Shown: piece after piece, positions 1 through 13,175 of the stretch
Layout of the letters: the number at the start of each line of letters is the position of its first letter
Position numbering within the stretch: position 1 is the first letter of the stretch
Assembly: GCA_025267735.1 (NCBI GenBank)
Contig: CM046303.1
Coordinates: 49,741,403 to 49,805,402, forward strand
Source of the DNA: Mactra quadrangularis
Lineage: Eukaryota > Mollusca > Bivalvia > Venerida > Mactridae
Direction: 5' to 3'
DNA: 64,000 nt
Position numbers and translations under genes: made by a program
The notes under the pieces: generated by a model
Database searches by the model: none
What the model saw: the letters and a program-made list of their open reading frames with translations, nothing else
Told to the model about the DNA's origin: nothing

Positions 1-193
1 TTAATTGCAGTAGGAAAACACTGAGAAACATTACCTGGCCTCACGCTTTCCCGTTTCACTTGCGAACCCCGGTTATGCGCGTTTCTTTGACCGATTTGAC
101 TTCACCAACCAACCCCATCCACCAACCGTCCTGTTTGGCGACTCTGAATCCTCCGCACCAAAATTTGCAATTTCTTGCAATTTCTTGAATTTT

Positions 194-883
194 CTGCATA
201 CGCGGACCTGTTGAAAAGTTCAAAATTTCACGAAAAATTTTTTTTTCCAGTTTTGGCCTAAAAAGGCCTCAGCGGGTCCGAATGTAAGTTTCCTCACCAT
301 CTTAGGTGGATCTAAGCCCCAAAAACCTGTTTTAAGGGGGTCAGACCGCTCTGAAGGCAATAGTGCGGATTTGCATATTTGGGACCCCTGAAACGCATAA
401 TCGAGGCCGCCGCTATCCGCGCCCCTTTAGGACCCTGGTTACGCGCCTGACCTTGACCGACTCCACCCCCCGAACAGACCCCATCATCCTTGGGGCGGTT
501 TCGTGACGCTAATTTTTTCGCTCAAAAACTGACATTTTCTGCATACGCGGACCTGTCGAAAAGTTCAAAATTTCACGAAAATTTTTTTTTTCCAGTTTTG
601 GCCTAAAAAGGCCTCAGCGGGTCCGAATGTAAGTTTCCTCACCATCTTAGGTGGATCTAAGCCCCAAAAACCTGTTTTAAGGGGGTCAGACCGCTCTGAA
701 GGCAATAGTGCGGATTTGCATATTTGGGACCCCTGAAACGCATAATCGAGGCCGCCGCTATCCGCGCCCCTTTAGGACCCTGGTTACGCGCCTGACCTTG
801 ACCGACTCCACCCCCCGAACAGACCCCATCATCCTTGGGGCGGTTACGTGACGCTAATTTTTTCGCTCAAAAACTGACATTTT
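194..883. repeat. two direct 345-bp subunits inside each 1124-bp unit
   Basis: The block beginning CTGCATACGCGGACCTG is present twice in tandem (194-538 and 539-883) and a third copy begins at 884 before diverging into the hairpin block. The two subunits differ at few places, for example CCTGTTGAAAAG versus CCTGTCGAAAAG, and GGTTTCGTGAC versus GGTTACGTGAC. The layout repeats in all ten full units, so the duplication came before amplification of the 1124-bp unit. Confidence 0.93.
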
Positions 884-935
884 CTGCATACGCGGACCTG
901 TCCAACAAGTACAGTTTTAGGCCAAAAAATAAAAA

Positions 936-1033
936 GCCTATGAAATCCCCACTTTTGGCCTGGAAATGCCCCGGGAGACAATGACATTGTCATCCCGGGG
1001 CATTTCCAGGCCAAAAGTGGGGATTTCATAGGC
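936..1033. repeat. 98-bp hairpin, one per 1124-bp unit
   Basis: Starting at GCCTATGAAATCCCC and ending at GGGGATTTCATAGGC, the two arms are exact reverse complements over 41 bp. The centre is itself palindromic (GACAATG, A, CATTGTC) with one unpaired A beside it. The same hairpin occurs at 2060, 3184, 4308, 5432, 6556, 7680, 8804, 9928 and 11052. A single strand could fold into a roughly 48-bp stem. Arms this well matched point to a recent origin or continuing homogenisation. Confidence 0.97.
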
Positions 1034-4000
1034 GGTTCCGCTCCATCTCCCACGGTTATAGCGCGCAAACGCCTGCGTGGCTGGGCTTTCACACCTCTGA
1101 GATGAATAGAACTGAGTATCCCTGTTAATTGCAGTAGGAAAACACTGAGAAACATTACCTGGCCTCACGCTTTCCCGTTTCACTTGCGAACCCCGGTTAT
1201 GCGCGTTTCTTTGACCGATTTGACTTCACCAACCAACCCCATCCACCAACCGTCCTGTTTGGCGACTCTGAATCCTCCGCACCAAAATTTGCAATTTCTT
1301 GCAATTTCTTGAATTTTCTGCATACGCGGACCTGTTGAAAAGTTCAAAATTTCACGAAAAATTTTTTTTTCCAGTTTTGGCCTAAAAAGGCCTCAGCGGG
1401 TCCGAATGTAAGTTTCCTCACCATCTTAGGTGGATCTAAGCCCCAAAAACCTGTTTTAAGGGGGTCAGACCGCTCTGAAGGCAATAGTGCGGATTTGCAT
1501 ATTTGGGACCCCTGAAACGCATAATCGAGGCCGCCGCTATCCGCGCCCCTTTAGGACCCTGGTTACGCGCCTGACCTTGACCGACTCCACCCCCCGAACA
1601 GACCCCATCATCCTTGGGGCGGTTTCGTGACGCTAATTTTTTCGCTCAAAAACTGACATTTTCTGCATACGCGGACCTGTCGAAAAGTTCAAAATTTCAC
1701 GAAAATTTTTTTTTTCCAGTTTTGGCCTAAAAAGGCCTCAGCGGGTCCGAATGTAAGTTTCCTCACCATCTTAGGTGGATCTAAGCCCCAAAAACCTGTT
1801 TTAAGGGGGTCAGACCGCTCTGAAGGCAATAGTGCGGATTTGCATATTTGGGACCCCTGAAACGCATAATCGAGGCCGCCGCTATCCGCGCCCCTTTAGG
1901 ACCCTGGTTACGCGCCTGACCTTGACCGACTCCACCCCCCGAACAGACCCCATCATCCTTGGGGCGGTTACGTGACGCTAATTTTTTCGCTCAAAAACTG
2001 ACATTTTCTGCATACGCGGACCTGTCCAACAAGTACAGTTTTAGGCCAAAAAATAAAAAGCCTATGAAATCCCCACTTTTGGCCTGGAAATGCCCCGGGA
2101 GACAATGACATTGTCATCCCGGGGCATTTCCAGGCCAAAAGTGGGGATTTCATAGGCGGTTCCGCTCCATCTCCCACGGTTATAGCGCGCAAACGCCTGC
2201 GTGGCTGGGCTTTCACACCTCTGAGATGAATAGAACTGAGTATCCCTGTTAATTGCAGTAGGAAAACACTGAGAAACATTACCTGGCCTCACGCTTTCCC
2301 GTTTCACTTGCGAACCCCGGTTATGCGCGTTTCTTTGACCGATTTGACTTCACCAACCAACCCCATCCACCAACCGTCCTGTTTGGCGACTCTGAATCCT
2401 CCGCACCAAAATTTGCAATTTCTTGCAATTTCTTGAATTTTCTGCATACGCGGACCTGTTGAAAAGTTCAAAATTTCACGAAAATTTTTTTTTTCCAGTT
2501 TTGGCCTAAAAAGGCCTCAGCGGGTCCGAATGTAAGTTTCCTCACCATCTTAGGTGGATCTAAGCCCCAAAAACCTGTTTTAAGGGGGTCAGACCGCTCT
2601 GAAGGCAATAGTGCGGATTTGCATATTTGGGACCCCTGAAACGCATAATCGAGGCCGCCGCTATCCGCGCCCCTTTAGGACCCTGGTTACGCGCCTGACC
2701 TTGACCGACTCCACCCCCCGAACAGACCCCATCATCCTTGGGGCGGTTTCGTGACGCTAATTTTTTCGCTCAAAAACTGACATTTTCTGCATACGCGGAC
2801 CTGTCGAAAAGTTCAAAATTTCACGAAAATTTTTTTTTTCCAGTTTTGGCCTAAAAAGGCCTCAGCGGGTCCGAATGTAAGTTTCCTCACCATCTTAGGT
2901 GGATCTAAGCCCCAAAAACCTGTTTTAAGGGGGTCAGACCGCTCTGAAGGCAATAGTGCGGATTTGCATATTTGGGACCCCTGAAACGCATAATCGAGGC
3001 CGCCGCTATCCGCGCCCCTTTAGGACCCTGGTTACGCGCCTGACCTTGACCGACTCCACCCCCCGAACAGACCCCATCATCCTTGGGGCGGTTACGTGAC
3101 GCTAATTTTTTCGCTCAAAAACTGACATTTTCTGCATACGCGGACCTGTCCAACAAGTACAGTTTTAGGCCAAAAAATAAAAAGCCTATGAAATCCCCAC
3201 TTTTGGCCTGGAAATGCCCCGGGAGACAATGACATTGTCATCCCGGGGCATTTCCAGGCCAAAAGTGGGGATTTCATAGGCGGTTCCGCTCCATCTCCCA
3301 CGGTTATAGCGCGCAAACGCCTGCGTGGCTGGGCTTTCACACCTCTGAGATGAATAGAACTGAGTATCCCTGTTAATTGCAGTAGGAAAACACTGAGAAA
3401 CATTACCTGGCCTCACGCTTTCCCGTTTCACTTGCGAACCCCGGTTATGCGCGTTTCTTTGACCGATTTGACTTCACCAACCAACCCCATCCACCAACCG
3501 TCCTGTTTGGCGACTCTGAATCCTCCGCACCAAAATTTGCAATTTCTTGCAATTTCTTGAATTTTCTGCATACGCGGACCTGTTGAAAAGTTCAAAATTT
3601 CACGAAAAATTTTTTTTTCCAGTTTTGGCCTAAAAAGGCCTCAGCGGGTCCGAATGTAAGTTTCCTCACCATCTTAGGTGGATCTAAGCCCCAAAAACCT
3701 GTTTTAAGGGGGTCAGACCGCTCTGAAGGCAATAGTGCGGATTTGCATATTTGGGACCCCTGAAACGCATAATCGAGGCCGCCGCTATCCGCGCCCCTTT
3801 AGGACCCTGGTTACGCGCCTGACCTTGACCGACTCCACCCCCCGAACAGACCCCATCATCCTTGGGGCGGTTTCGTGACGCTAATTTTTTCGCTCAAAAA
3901 CTGACATTTTCTGCATACGCGGACCTGTCGAAAAGTTCAAAATTTCACGAAAATTTTTTTTTTCCAGTTTTGGCCTAAAAAGGCCTCAGCGGGTCCGAAT

Positions 4001-7000
4001 GTAAGTTTCCTCACCATCTTAGGTGGATCTAAGCCCCAAAAACCTGTTTTAAGGGGGTCAGACCGCTCTGAAGGCAATAGTGCGGATTTGCATATTTGGG
4101 ACCCCTGAAACGCATAATCGAGGCCGCCGCTATCCGCGCCCCTTTAGGACCCTGGTTACGCGCCTGACCTTGACCGACTCCACCCCCCGAACAGACCCCA
4201 TCATCCTTGGGGCGGTTACGTGACGCTAATTTTTTCGCTCAAAAACTGACATTTTCTGCATACGCGGACCTGTCCAACAAGTACAGTTTTAGGCCAAAAA
4301 ATAAAAAGCCTATGAAATCCCCACTTTTGGCCTGGAAATGCCCCGGGAGACAATGACATTGTCATCCCGGGGCATTTCCAGGCCAAAAGTGGGGATTTCA
4401 TAGGCGGTTCCGCTCCATCTCCCACGGTTATAGCGCGCAAACGCCTGCGTGGCTGGGCTTTCACACCTCTGAGATGAATAGAACTGAGTATCCCTGTTAA
4501 TTGCAGTAGGAAAACACTGAGAAACATTACCTGGCCTCACGCTTTCCCGTTTCACTTGCGAACCCCGGTTATGCGCGTTTCTTTGACCGATTTGACTTCA
4601 CCAACCAACCCCATCCACCAACCGTCCTGTTTGGCGACTCTGAATCCTCCGCACCAAAATTTGCAATTTCTTGCAATTTCTTGAATTTTCTGCATACGCG
4701 GACCTGTTGAAAAGTTCAAAATTTCACGAAAAATTTTTTTTTCCAGTTTTGGCCTAAAAAGGCCTCAGCGGGTCCGAATGTAAGTTTCCTCACCATCTTA
4801 GGTGGATCTAAGCCCCAAAAACCTGTTTTAAGGGGGTCAGACCGCTCTGAAGGCAATAGTGCGGATTTGCATATTTGGGACCCCTGAAACGCATAATCGA
4901 GGCCGCCGCTATCCGCGCCCCTTTAGGACCCTGGTTACGCGCCTGACCTTGACCGACTCCACCCCCCGAACAGACCCCATCATCCTTGGGGCGGTTTCGT
5001 GACGCTAATTTTTTCGCTCAAAAACTGACATTTTCTGCATACGCGGACCTGTCGAAAAGTTCAAAATTTCACGAAAATTTTTTTTTTCCAGTTTTGGCCT
5101 AAAAAGGCCTCAGCGGGTCCGAATGTAAGTTTCCTCACCATCTTAGGTGGATCTAAGCCCCAAAAACCTGTTTTAAGGGGGTCAGACCGCTCTGAAGGCA
5201 ATAGTGCGGATTTGCATATTTGGGACCCCTGAAACGCATAATCGAGGCCGCCGCTATCCGCGCCCCTTTAGGACCCTGGTTACGCGCCTGACCTTGACCG
5301 ACTCCACCCCCCGAACAGACCCCATCATCCTTGGGGCGGTTACGTGACGCTAATTTTTTCGCTCAAAAACTGACATTTTCTGCATACGCGGACCTGTCCA
5401 ACAAGTACAGTTTTAGGCCAAAAAATAAAAAGCCTATGAAATCCCCACTTTTGGCCTGGAAATGCCCCGGGAGACAATGACATTGTCATCCCGGGGCATT
5501 TCCAGGCCAAAAGTGGGGATTTCATAGGCGGTTCCGCTCCATCTCCCACGGTTATAGCGCGCAAACGCCTGCGTGGCTGGGCTTTCACACCTCTGAGATG
5601 AATAGAACTGAGTATCCCTGTTAATTGCAGTAGGAAAACACTGAGAAACATTACCTGGCCTCACGCTTTCCCGTTTCACTTGCGAACCCCGGTTATGCGC
5701 GTTTCTTTGACCGATTTGACTTCACCAACCAACCCCATCCACCAACCGTCCTGTTTGGCGACTCTGAATCCTCCGCACCAAAATTTGCAATTTCTTGCAA
5801 TTTCTTGAATTTTCTGCATACGCGGACCTGTTGAAAAGTTCAAAATTTCACGAAAAATTTTTTTTTCCAGTTTTGGCCTAAAAAGGCCTCAGCGGGTCCG
5901 AATGTAAGTTTCCTCACCATCTTAGGTGGATCTAAGCCCCAAAAACCTGTTTTAAGGGGGTCAGACCGCTCTGAAGGCAATAGTGCGGATTTGCATATTT
6001 GGGACCCCTGAAACGCATAATCGAGGCCGCCGCTATCCGCGCCCCTTTAGGACCCTGGTTACGCGCCTGACCTTGACCGACTCCACCCCCCGAACAGACC
6101 CCATCATCCTTGGGGCGGTTTCGTGACGCTAATTTTTTCGCTCAAAAACTGACATTTTCTGCATACGCGGACCTGTCGAAAAGTTCAAAATTTCACGAAA
6201 ATTTTTTTTTTCCAGTTTTGGCCTAAAAAGGCCTCAGCGGGTCCGAATGTAAGTTTCCTCACCATCTTAGGTGGATCTAAGCCCCAAAAACCTGTTTTAA
6301 GGGGGTCAGACCGCTCTGAAGGCAATAGTGCGGATTTGCATATTTGGGACCCCTGAAACGCATAATCGAGGCCGCCGCTATCCGCGCCCCTTTAGGACCC
6401 TGGTTACGCGCCTGACCTTGACCGACTCCACCCCCCGAACAGACCCCATCATCCTTGGGGCGGTTACGTGACGCTAATTTTTTCGCTCAAAAACTGACAT
6501 TTTCTGCATACGCGGACCTGTCCAACAAGTACAGTTTTAGGCCAAAAAATAAAAAGCCTATGAAATCCCCACTTTTGGCCTGGAAATGCCCCGGGAGACA
6601 ATGACATTGTCATCCCGGGGCATTTCCAGGCCAAAAGTGGGGATTTCATAGGCGGTTCCGCTCCATCTCCCACGGTTATAGCGCGCAAACGCCTGCGTGG
6701 CTGGGCTTTCACACCTCTGAGATGAATAGAACTGAGTATCCCTGTTAATTGCAGTAGGAAAACACTGAGAAACATTACCTGGCCTCACGCTTTCCCGTTT
6801 CACTTGCGAACCCCGGTTATGCGCGTTTCTTTGACCGATTTGACTTCACCAACCAACCCCATCCACCAACCGTCCTGTTTGGCGACTCTGAATCCTCCGC
6901 ACCAAAATTTGCAATTTCTTGCAATTTCTTGAATTTTCTGCATACGCGGACCTGTTGAAAAGTTCAAAATTTCACGAAAAAATTTTTTTTCCAGTTTTGG

Positions 7001-10000
7001 CCTAAAAAGGCCTCAGCGGGTCCGAATGTAAGTTTCCTCACCATCTTAGGTGGATCTAAGCCCCAAAAACCTGTTTTAAGGGGGTCAGACCGCTCTGAAG
7101 GCAATAGTGCGGATTTGCATATTTGGGACCCCTGAAACGCATAATCGAGGCCGCCGCTATCCGCGCCCCTTTAGGACCCTGGTTACGCGCCTGACCTTGA
7201 CCGACTCCACCCCCCGAACAGACCCCATCATCCTTGGGGCGGTTTCGTGACGCTAATTTTTTCGCTCAAAAACTGACATTTTCTGCATACGCGGACCTGT
7301 CGAAAAGTTCAAAATTTCACGAAAATTTTTTTTTTCCAGTTTTGGCCTAAAAAGGCCTCAGCGGGTCCGAATGTAAGTTTCCTCACCATCTTAGGTGGAT
7401 CTAAGCCCCAAAAACCTGTTTTAAGGGGGTCAGACCGCTCTGAAGGCAATAGTGCGGATTTGCATATTTGGGACCCCTGAAACGCATAATCGAGGCCGCC
7501 GCTATCCGCGCCCCTTTAGGACCCTGGTTACGCGCCTGACCTTGACCGACTCCACCCCCCGAACAGACCCCATCATCCTTGGGGCGGTTACGTGACGCTA
7601 ATTTTTTCGCTCAAAAACTGACATTTTCTGCATACGCGGACCTGTCCAACAAGTACAGTTTTAGGCCAAAAAATAAAAAGCCTATGAAATCCCCACTTTT
7701 GGCCTGGAAATGCCCCGGGAGACAATGACATTGTCATCCCGGGGCATTTCCAGGCCAAAAGTGGGGATTTCATAGGCGGTTCCGCTCCATCTCCCACGGT
7801 TATAGCGCGCAAACGCCTGCGTGGCTGGGCTTTCACACCTCTGAGATGAATAGAACTGAGTATCCCTGTTAATTGCAGTAGGAAAACACTGAGAAACATT
7901 ACCTGGCCTCACGCTTTCCCGTTTCACTTGCGAACCCCGGTTATGCGCGTTTCTTTGACCGATTTGACTTCACCAACCAACCCCATCCACCAACCGTCCT
8001 GTTTGGCGACTCTGAATCCTCCGCACCAAAATTTGCAATTTCTTGCAATTTCTTGAATTTTCTGCATACGCGGACCTGTTGAAAAGTTCAAAATTTCACG
8101 AAAATTTTTTTTTTCCAGTTTTGGCCTAAAAAGGCCTCAGCGGGTCCGAATGTAAGTTTCCTCACCATCTTAGGTGGATCTAAGCCCCAAAAACCTGTTT
8201 TAAGGGGGTCAGACCGCTCTGAAGGCAATAGTGCGGATTTGCATATTTGGGACCCCTGAAACGCATAATCGAGGCCGCCGCTATCCGCGCCCCTTTAGGA
8301 CCCTGGTTACGCGCCTGACCTTGACCGACTCCACCCCCCGAACAGACCCCATCATCCTTGGGGCGGTTTCGTGACGCTAATTTTTTCGCTCAAAAACTGA
8401 CATTTTCTGCATACGCGGACCTGTCGAAAAGTTCAAAATTTCACGAAAATTTTTTTTTTCCAGTTTTGGCCTAAAAAGGCCTCAGCGGGTCCGAATGTAA
8501 GTTTCCTCACCATCTTAGGTGGATCTAAGCCCCAAAAACCTGTTTTAAGGGGGTCAGACCGCTCTGAAGGCAATAGTGCGGATTTGCATATTTGGGACCC
8601 CTGAAACGCATAATCGAGGCCGCCGCTATCCGCGCCCCTTTAGGACCCTGGTTACGCGCCTGACCTTGACCGACTCCACCCCCCGAACAGACCCCATCAT
8701 CCTTGGGGCGGTTACGTGACGCTAATTTTTTCGCTCAAAAACTGACATTTTCTGCATACGCGGACCTGTCCAACAAGTACAGTTTTAGGCCAAAAAATAA
8801 AAAGCCTATGAAATCCCCACTTTTGGCCTGGAAATGCCCCGGGAGACAATGACATTGTCATCCCGGGGCATTTCCAGGCCAAAAGTGGGGATTTCATAGG
8901 CGGTTCCGCTCCATCTCCCACGGTTATAGCGCGCAAACGCCTGCGTGGCTGGGCTTTCACACCTCTGAGATGAATAGAACTGAGTATCCCTGTTAATTGC
9001 AGTAGGAAAACACTGAGAAACATTACCTGGCCTCACGCTTTCCCGTTTCACTTGCGAACCCCGGTTATGCGCGTTTCTTTGACCGATTTGACTTCACCAA
9101 CCAACCCCATCCACCAACCGTCCTGTTTGGCGACTCTGAATCCTCCGCACCAAAATTTGCAATTTCTTGCAATTTCTTGAATTTTCTGCATACGCGGACC
9201 TGTTGAAAAGTTCAAAATTTCACGAAAAATTTTTTTTTCCAGTTTTGGCCTAAAAAGGCCTCAGCGGGTCCGAATGTAAGTTTCCTCACCATCTTAGGTG
9301 GATCTAAGCCCCAAAAACCTGTTTTAAGGGGGTCAGACCGCTCTGAAGGCAATAGTGCGGATTTGCATATTTGGGACCCCTGAAACGCATAATCGAGGCC
9401 GCCGCTATCCGCGCCCCTTTAGGACCCTGGTTACGCGCCTGACCTTGACCGACTCCACCCCCCGAACAGACCCCATCATCCTTGGGGCGGTTTCGTGACG
9501 CTAATTTTTTCGCTCAAAAACTGACATTTTCTGCATACGCGGACCTGTCGAAAAGTTCAAAATTTCACGAAAATTTTTTTTTTCCAGTTTTGGCCTAAAA
9601 AGGCCTCAGCGGGTCCGAATGTAAGTTTCCTCACCATCTTAGGTGGATCTAAGCCCCAAAAACCTGTTTTAAGGGGGTCAGACCGCTCTGAAGGCAATAG
9701 TGCGGATTTGCATATTTGGGACCCCTGAAACGCATAATCGAGGCCGCCGCTATCCGCGCCCCTTTAGGACCCTGGTTACGCGCCTGACCTTGACCGACTC
9801 CACCCCCCGAACAGACCCCATCATCCTTGGGGCGGTTACGTGACGCTAATTTTTTCGCTCAAAAACTGACATTTTCTGCATACGCGGACCTGTCCAACAA
9901 GTACAGTTTTAGGCCAAAAAATAAAAAGCCTATGAAATCCCCACTTTTGGCCTGGAAATGCCCCGGGAGACAATGACATTGTCATCCCGGGGCATTTCCA

Positions 10001-11240
10001 GGCCAAAAGTGGGGATTTCATAGGCGGTTCCGCTCCATCTCCCACGGTTATAGCGCGCAAACGCCTGCGTGGCTGGGCTTTCACACCTCTGAGATGAATA
10101 GAACTGAGTATCCCTGTTAATTGCAGTAGGAAAACACTGAGAAACATTACCTGGCCTCACGCTTTCCCGTTTCACTTGCGAACCCCGGTTATGCGCGTTT
10201 CTTTGACCGATTTGACTTCACCAACCAACCCCATCCACCAACCGTCCTGTTTGGCGACTCTGAATCCTCCGCACCAAAATTTGCAATTTCTTGCAATTTC
10301 TTGAATTTTCTGCATACGCGGACCTGTTGAAAAGTTCAAAATTTCACGAAAATTTTTTTTTTCCAGTTTTGGCCTAAAAAGGCCTCAGCGGGTCCGAATG
10401 TAAGTTTCCTCACCATCTTAGGTGGATCTAAGCCCCAAAAACCTGTTTTAAGGGGGTCAGACCGCTCTGAAGGCAATAGTGCGGATTTGCATATTTGGGA
10501 CCCCTGAAACGCATAATCGAGGCCGCCGCTATCCGCGCCCCTTTAGGACCCTGGTTACGCGCCTGACCTTGACCGACTCCACCCCCCGAACAGACCCCAT
10601 CATCCTTGGGGCGGTTTCGTGACGCTAATTTTTTCGCTCAAAAACTGACATTTTCTGCATACGCGGACCTGTCGAAAAGTTCAAAATTTCACGAAAATTT
10701 TTTTTTTCCAGTTTTGGCCTAAAAAGGCCTCAGCGGGTCCGAATGTAAGTTTCCTCACCATCTTAGGTGGATCTAAGCCCCAAAAACCTGTTTTAAGGGG
10801 GTCAGACCGCTCTGAAGGCAATAGTGCGGATTTGCATATTTGGGACCCCTGAAACGCATAATCGAGGCCGCCGCTATCCGCGCCCCTTTAGGACCCTGGT
10901 TACGCGCCTGACCTTGACCGACTCCACCCCCCGAACAGACCCCATCATCCTTGGGGCGGTTACGTGACGCTAATTTTTTCGCTCAAAAACTGACATTTTC
11001 TGCATACGCGGACCTGTCCAACAAGTACAGTTTTAGGCCAAAAAATAAAAAGCCTATGAAATCCCCACTTTTGGCCTGGAAATGCCCCGGGAGACAATGA
11101 CATTGTCATCCCGGGGCATTTCCAGGCCAAAAGTGGGGATTTCATAGGCGGTTCCGCTCCATCTCCCACGGTTATAGCGCGCAAACGCCTGCGTGGCTGG
11201 GCTTTCACACCTCTGAGATGAATAGAACTGAGTATCCCTG

Positions 11241-11941
11241 TTAATTGCAGTAGGAAAACACTGAGAAACATTACCTGGCCTCACGCTTTCCCGTTTCACT
11301 TGCGAACCCCGGTTATGCGCGTTTCTTTGACCGATTTGACTTCACCAACCAACCCCATCCACCAACCGTCCTGTTTGGCGACTCTGAATCCTCCGCACCA
11401 AAATTTGCAATTTCTTGCAATTTCTTGAATTTTCTGCATACGCGGACCTGTTGAAAAGTTCAAAATTTCACGAAAATTTTTTTTTTCCAGTTTTGGCCTA
11501 AAAAGGCCTCAGCGGGTCCGAATGTAAGTTTCCTCACCATCTTAGGTGGATCTAAGCCCCAAAAACCTGTTTTAAGGGGGTCAGACCGCTCTGAAGGCAA
11601 TAGTGCGGATTTGCATATTTGGGACCCCTGAAACGCATAATCGAGGCCGCCGCTATCCGCGCCCCTTTAGGACCCTGGTTACGCGCCTGACCTTGACCGA
11701 CTCCACCCCCCGAACAGACCCCATCATCCTTGGGGCGGTTTCGTGACGCTAATTTTTTCGCTCAAAAACTGACATTTTCTGCATACGCGGACCTGTCCAA
11801 CAAGTACAGTTTTAGGCCAAAAAAATAAAAAGCCTATGAAATAGGCGGTTCCGATCCATCTCCCACCTTTATAGCGCGCAAACGCCTGCATGGCTGGGCT
11901 TTCACACCTCTGAGATGAATAGAACTGAGTATCCCAGTTAA
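11241..11941. repeat. divergent edge unit of the 1124-bp array, lacking the hairpin and one subunit
   Basis: This last unit starts like the others but has only one 345-bp subunit. At 11832-11846 it carries GCCTATGAAATAGGC where full units have the 98-bp hairpin. It also has scattered substitutions (for example GATCCATCTCCCACCTTTAT at 11852-11871) absent from the other ten. Homology stops in GTTAA at about 11941, where the 380-bp satellite begins. It looks like an older form or a relic of the unit. Confidence 0.9.
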
Positions 11942-13175
11942 ACCCTGTGCAAATCTCTGGACACCAGGATGAGGGGCTACTTTGGTGCTCTGTAGCCAAC
12001 GCGCATCTCAGTGCACACCTACGATTTTTGTGTAAATAGGTTGCTAACTACGTATGAAATCGGGAAAATGTGTTTTAACACCTAACACACTACATTCAGG
12101 TACCAAAAACATGTGCAATCTTCCGGACACCAGGATGAGAGGCCAATTTTTGCTGTGCTATAGCCATATAAAGCCATATTGCACTGTATACTTTGCGACT
12201 CTGTAGCCATGGCGCACCTCGGTGCGCACCTGTGATTTTTCTGTAATTAGGTTGCTAACCATCTAGGGCACCTGAAAATGGTGTTTAAACACGAAACCCT
12301 CCACGTTCAGGTACCGAGAAACCCCGTGCAAATCTCCGGACACCATGATTAGGAGTCATTTTGGGGCTCAGTAGCCAACGCGCATATCAGTGCGCACCTA
12401 TGATTTTTGTGTAAATAGGTTGCTAACTACGTAGGGGATCGGAAAAATGTGTTGAAACACCTAACACACTACATTCAGGTACCAAAAAACCCGTGCAAAC
12501 CTCCGGACACCAGGATGAGCGGCCTATTTTTGCTGTTCTATAGCCATATAAAGCCATCTTGCACGGTATACTTTGCGGCTCTGTAGCCATGGCGCACCTC
12601 GGTGCGCACCTGTGATATTTGTGTCATTAGGTTGCTTGCCATCTAGGGTACCTGAATATTGTGTTTAGATACGAAACCCTCTACGTTCAGGTACCGAGAA
12701 ACTCCGTGCAAGTCTCCGGACACCAGGATGAGGGGCCACTTTGGGGCTTTGTAGCCAACGCGCATATCAGTGCGCAGATATGATTTTTGTGTTAATAAGT
12801 TGCTTACTACGTAGGGGATCGGAAAAATGTGTTTAGACACCTAACACACTACATTCGGGTAGCCCAAAACCCGTGCAAACCTCCAGACACCAGGATGAGG
12901 GGCCTATTTTTGCTGTTCTATAGCCATATAAAGCCATCTTGCACGGTATACTTTGCGGCTCTGTAGCCATGGCATACCTCGGTGCGCACCTGTGATTTTT
13001 GTGTAATTAGGTTGCTAGCCATCTAGGGCACCTGAAAATCGTGTTAAAACACGAAACCCTCCACGTTCAGGTACCGAGAAACTCCGTGCAAATCTCCGGA
13101 CACCAGGATGAGGGGCCACTTAGGGGCTCTGTAGCCAACGCGCATCTCAGTGCGCACCTATGATTTTTGTGTAAT
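11942..13175. repeat. 380-bp dimeric satellite, about 3.3 copies
   Basis: Landmark GTACCGAGAA occurs at 12311, 12691 and 13071, a spacing of exactly 380 bp. Each unit has two related halves. Half A has AACGCGCATCTCAGTGCGC. Half B has TATAGCCATATAAAGCCAT and GCGCACCTCGGTGCGCACC, plus an insertion of about 45 bp. Both halves share the opening CTCCGGACACCAGGATGAG and the later GTAGCCA and TTAGGTTGCT motifs. Copies differ by several percent, so this array is older than its neighbour. It ends in half A at GTGTAA. Confidence 0.92.

Larger units (their letters stand above)
1..11941. repeat. 1124-bp higher-order tandem array (10 full units plus one divergent edge unit)
   Basis: Ten units start at 1, 1125, 2249 and so on, every 1124 bp exactly, followed by a 701-bp edge unit from 11241. 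Each full unit has two direct copies of a 345-bp subunit (the CTGCATACGCGG landmark falls at 194, 539 and 884 in unit 1) and a 434-bp block containing a long hairpin. Units look identical by eye except in one 14-bp A/T tract (around 233 in unit 1), which varies as A4T10, A5T9 or A6T8. The array is richer in G+C and CpG than its surroundings. Two overlapping minus-strand open frames of 103 and 81 codons recur in every unit, but they run through the hairpin and match nothing I know, so I do not call genes. It starts before the window, so total copy number is unknown. Confidence 0.97.

Noticed and set aside
844..11299. Repeated minus-strand open frames of 103 and 81 codons in each 1124-bp unit
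   Set aside because: They overlap each other, cross the hairpin, and repeat only because the DNA repeats. No start context, splice or domain evidence.
1..13175. Tandem repeats as a possible CRISPR array
   Set aside because: Unit lengths of 345, 380 and 1124 bp without unique spacers, in a genome with spliced genes.
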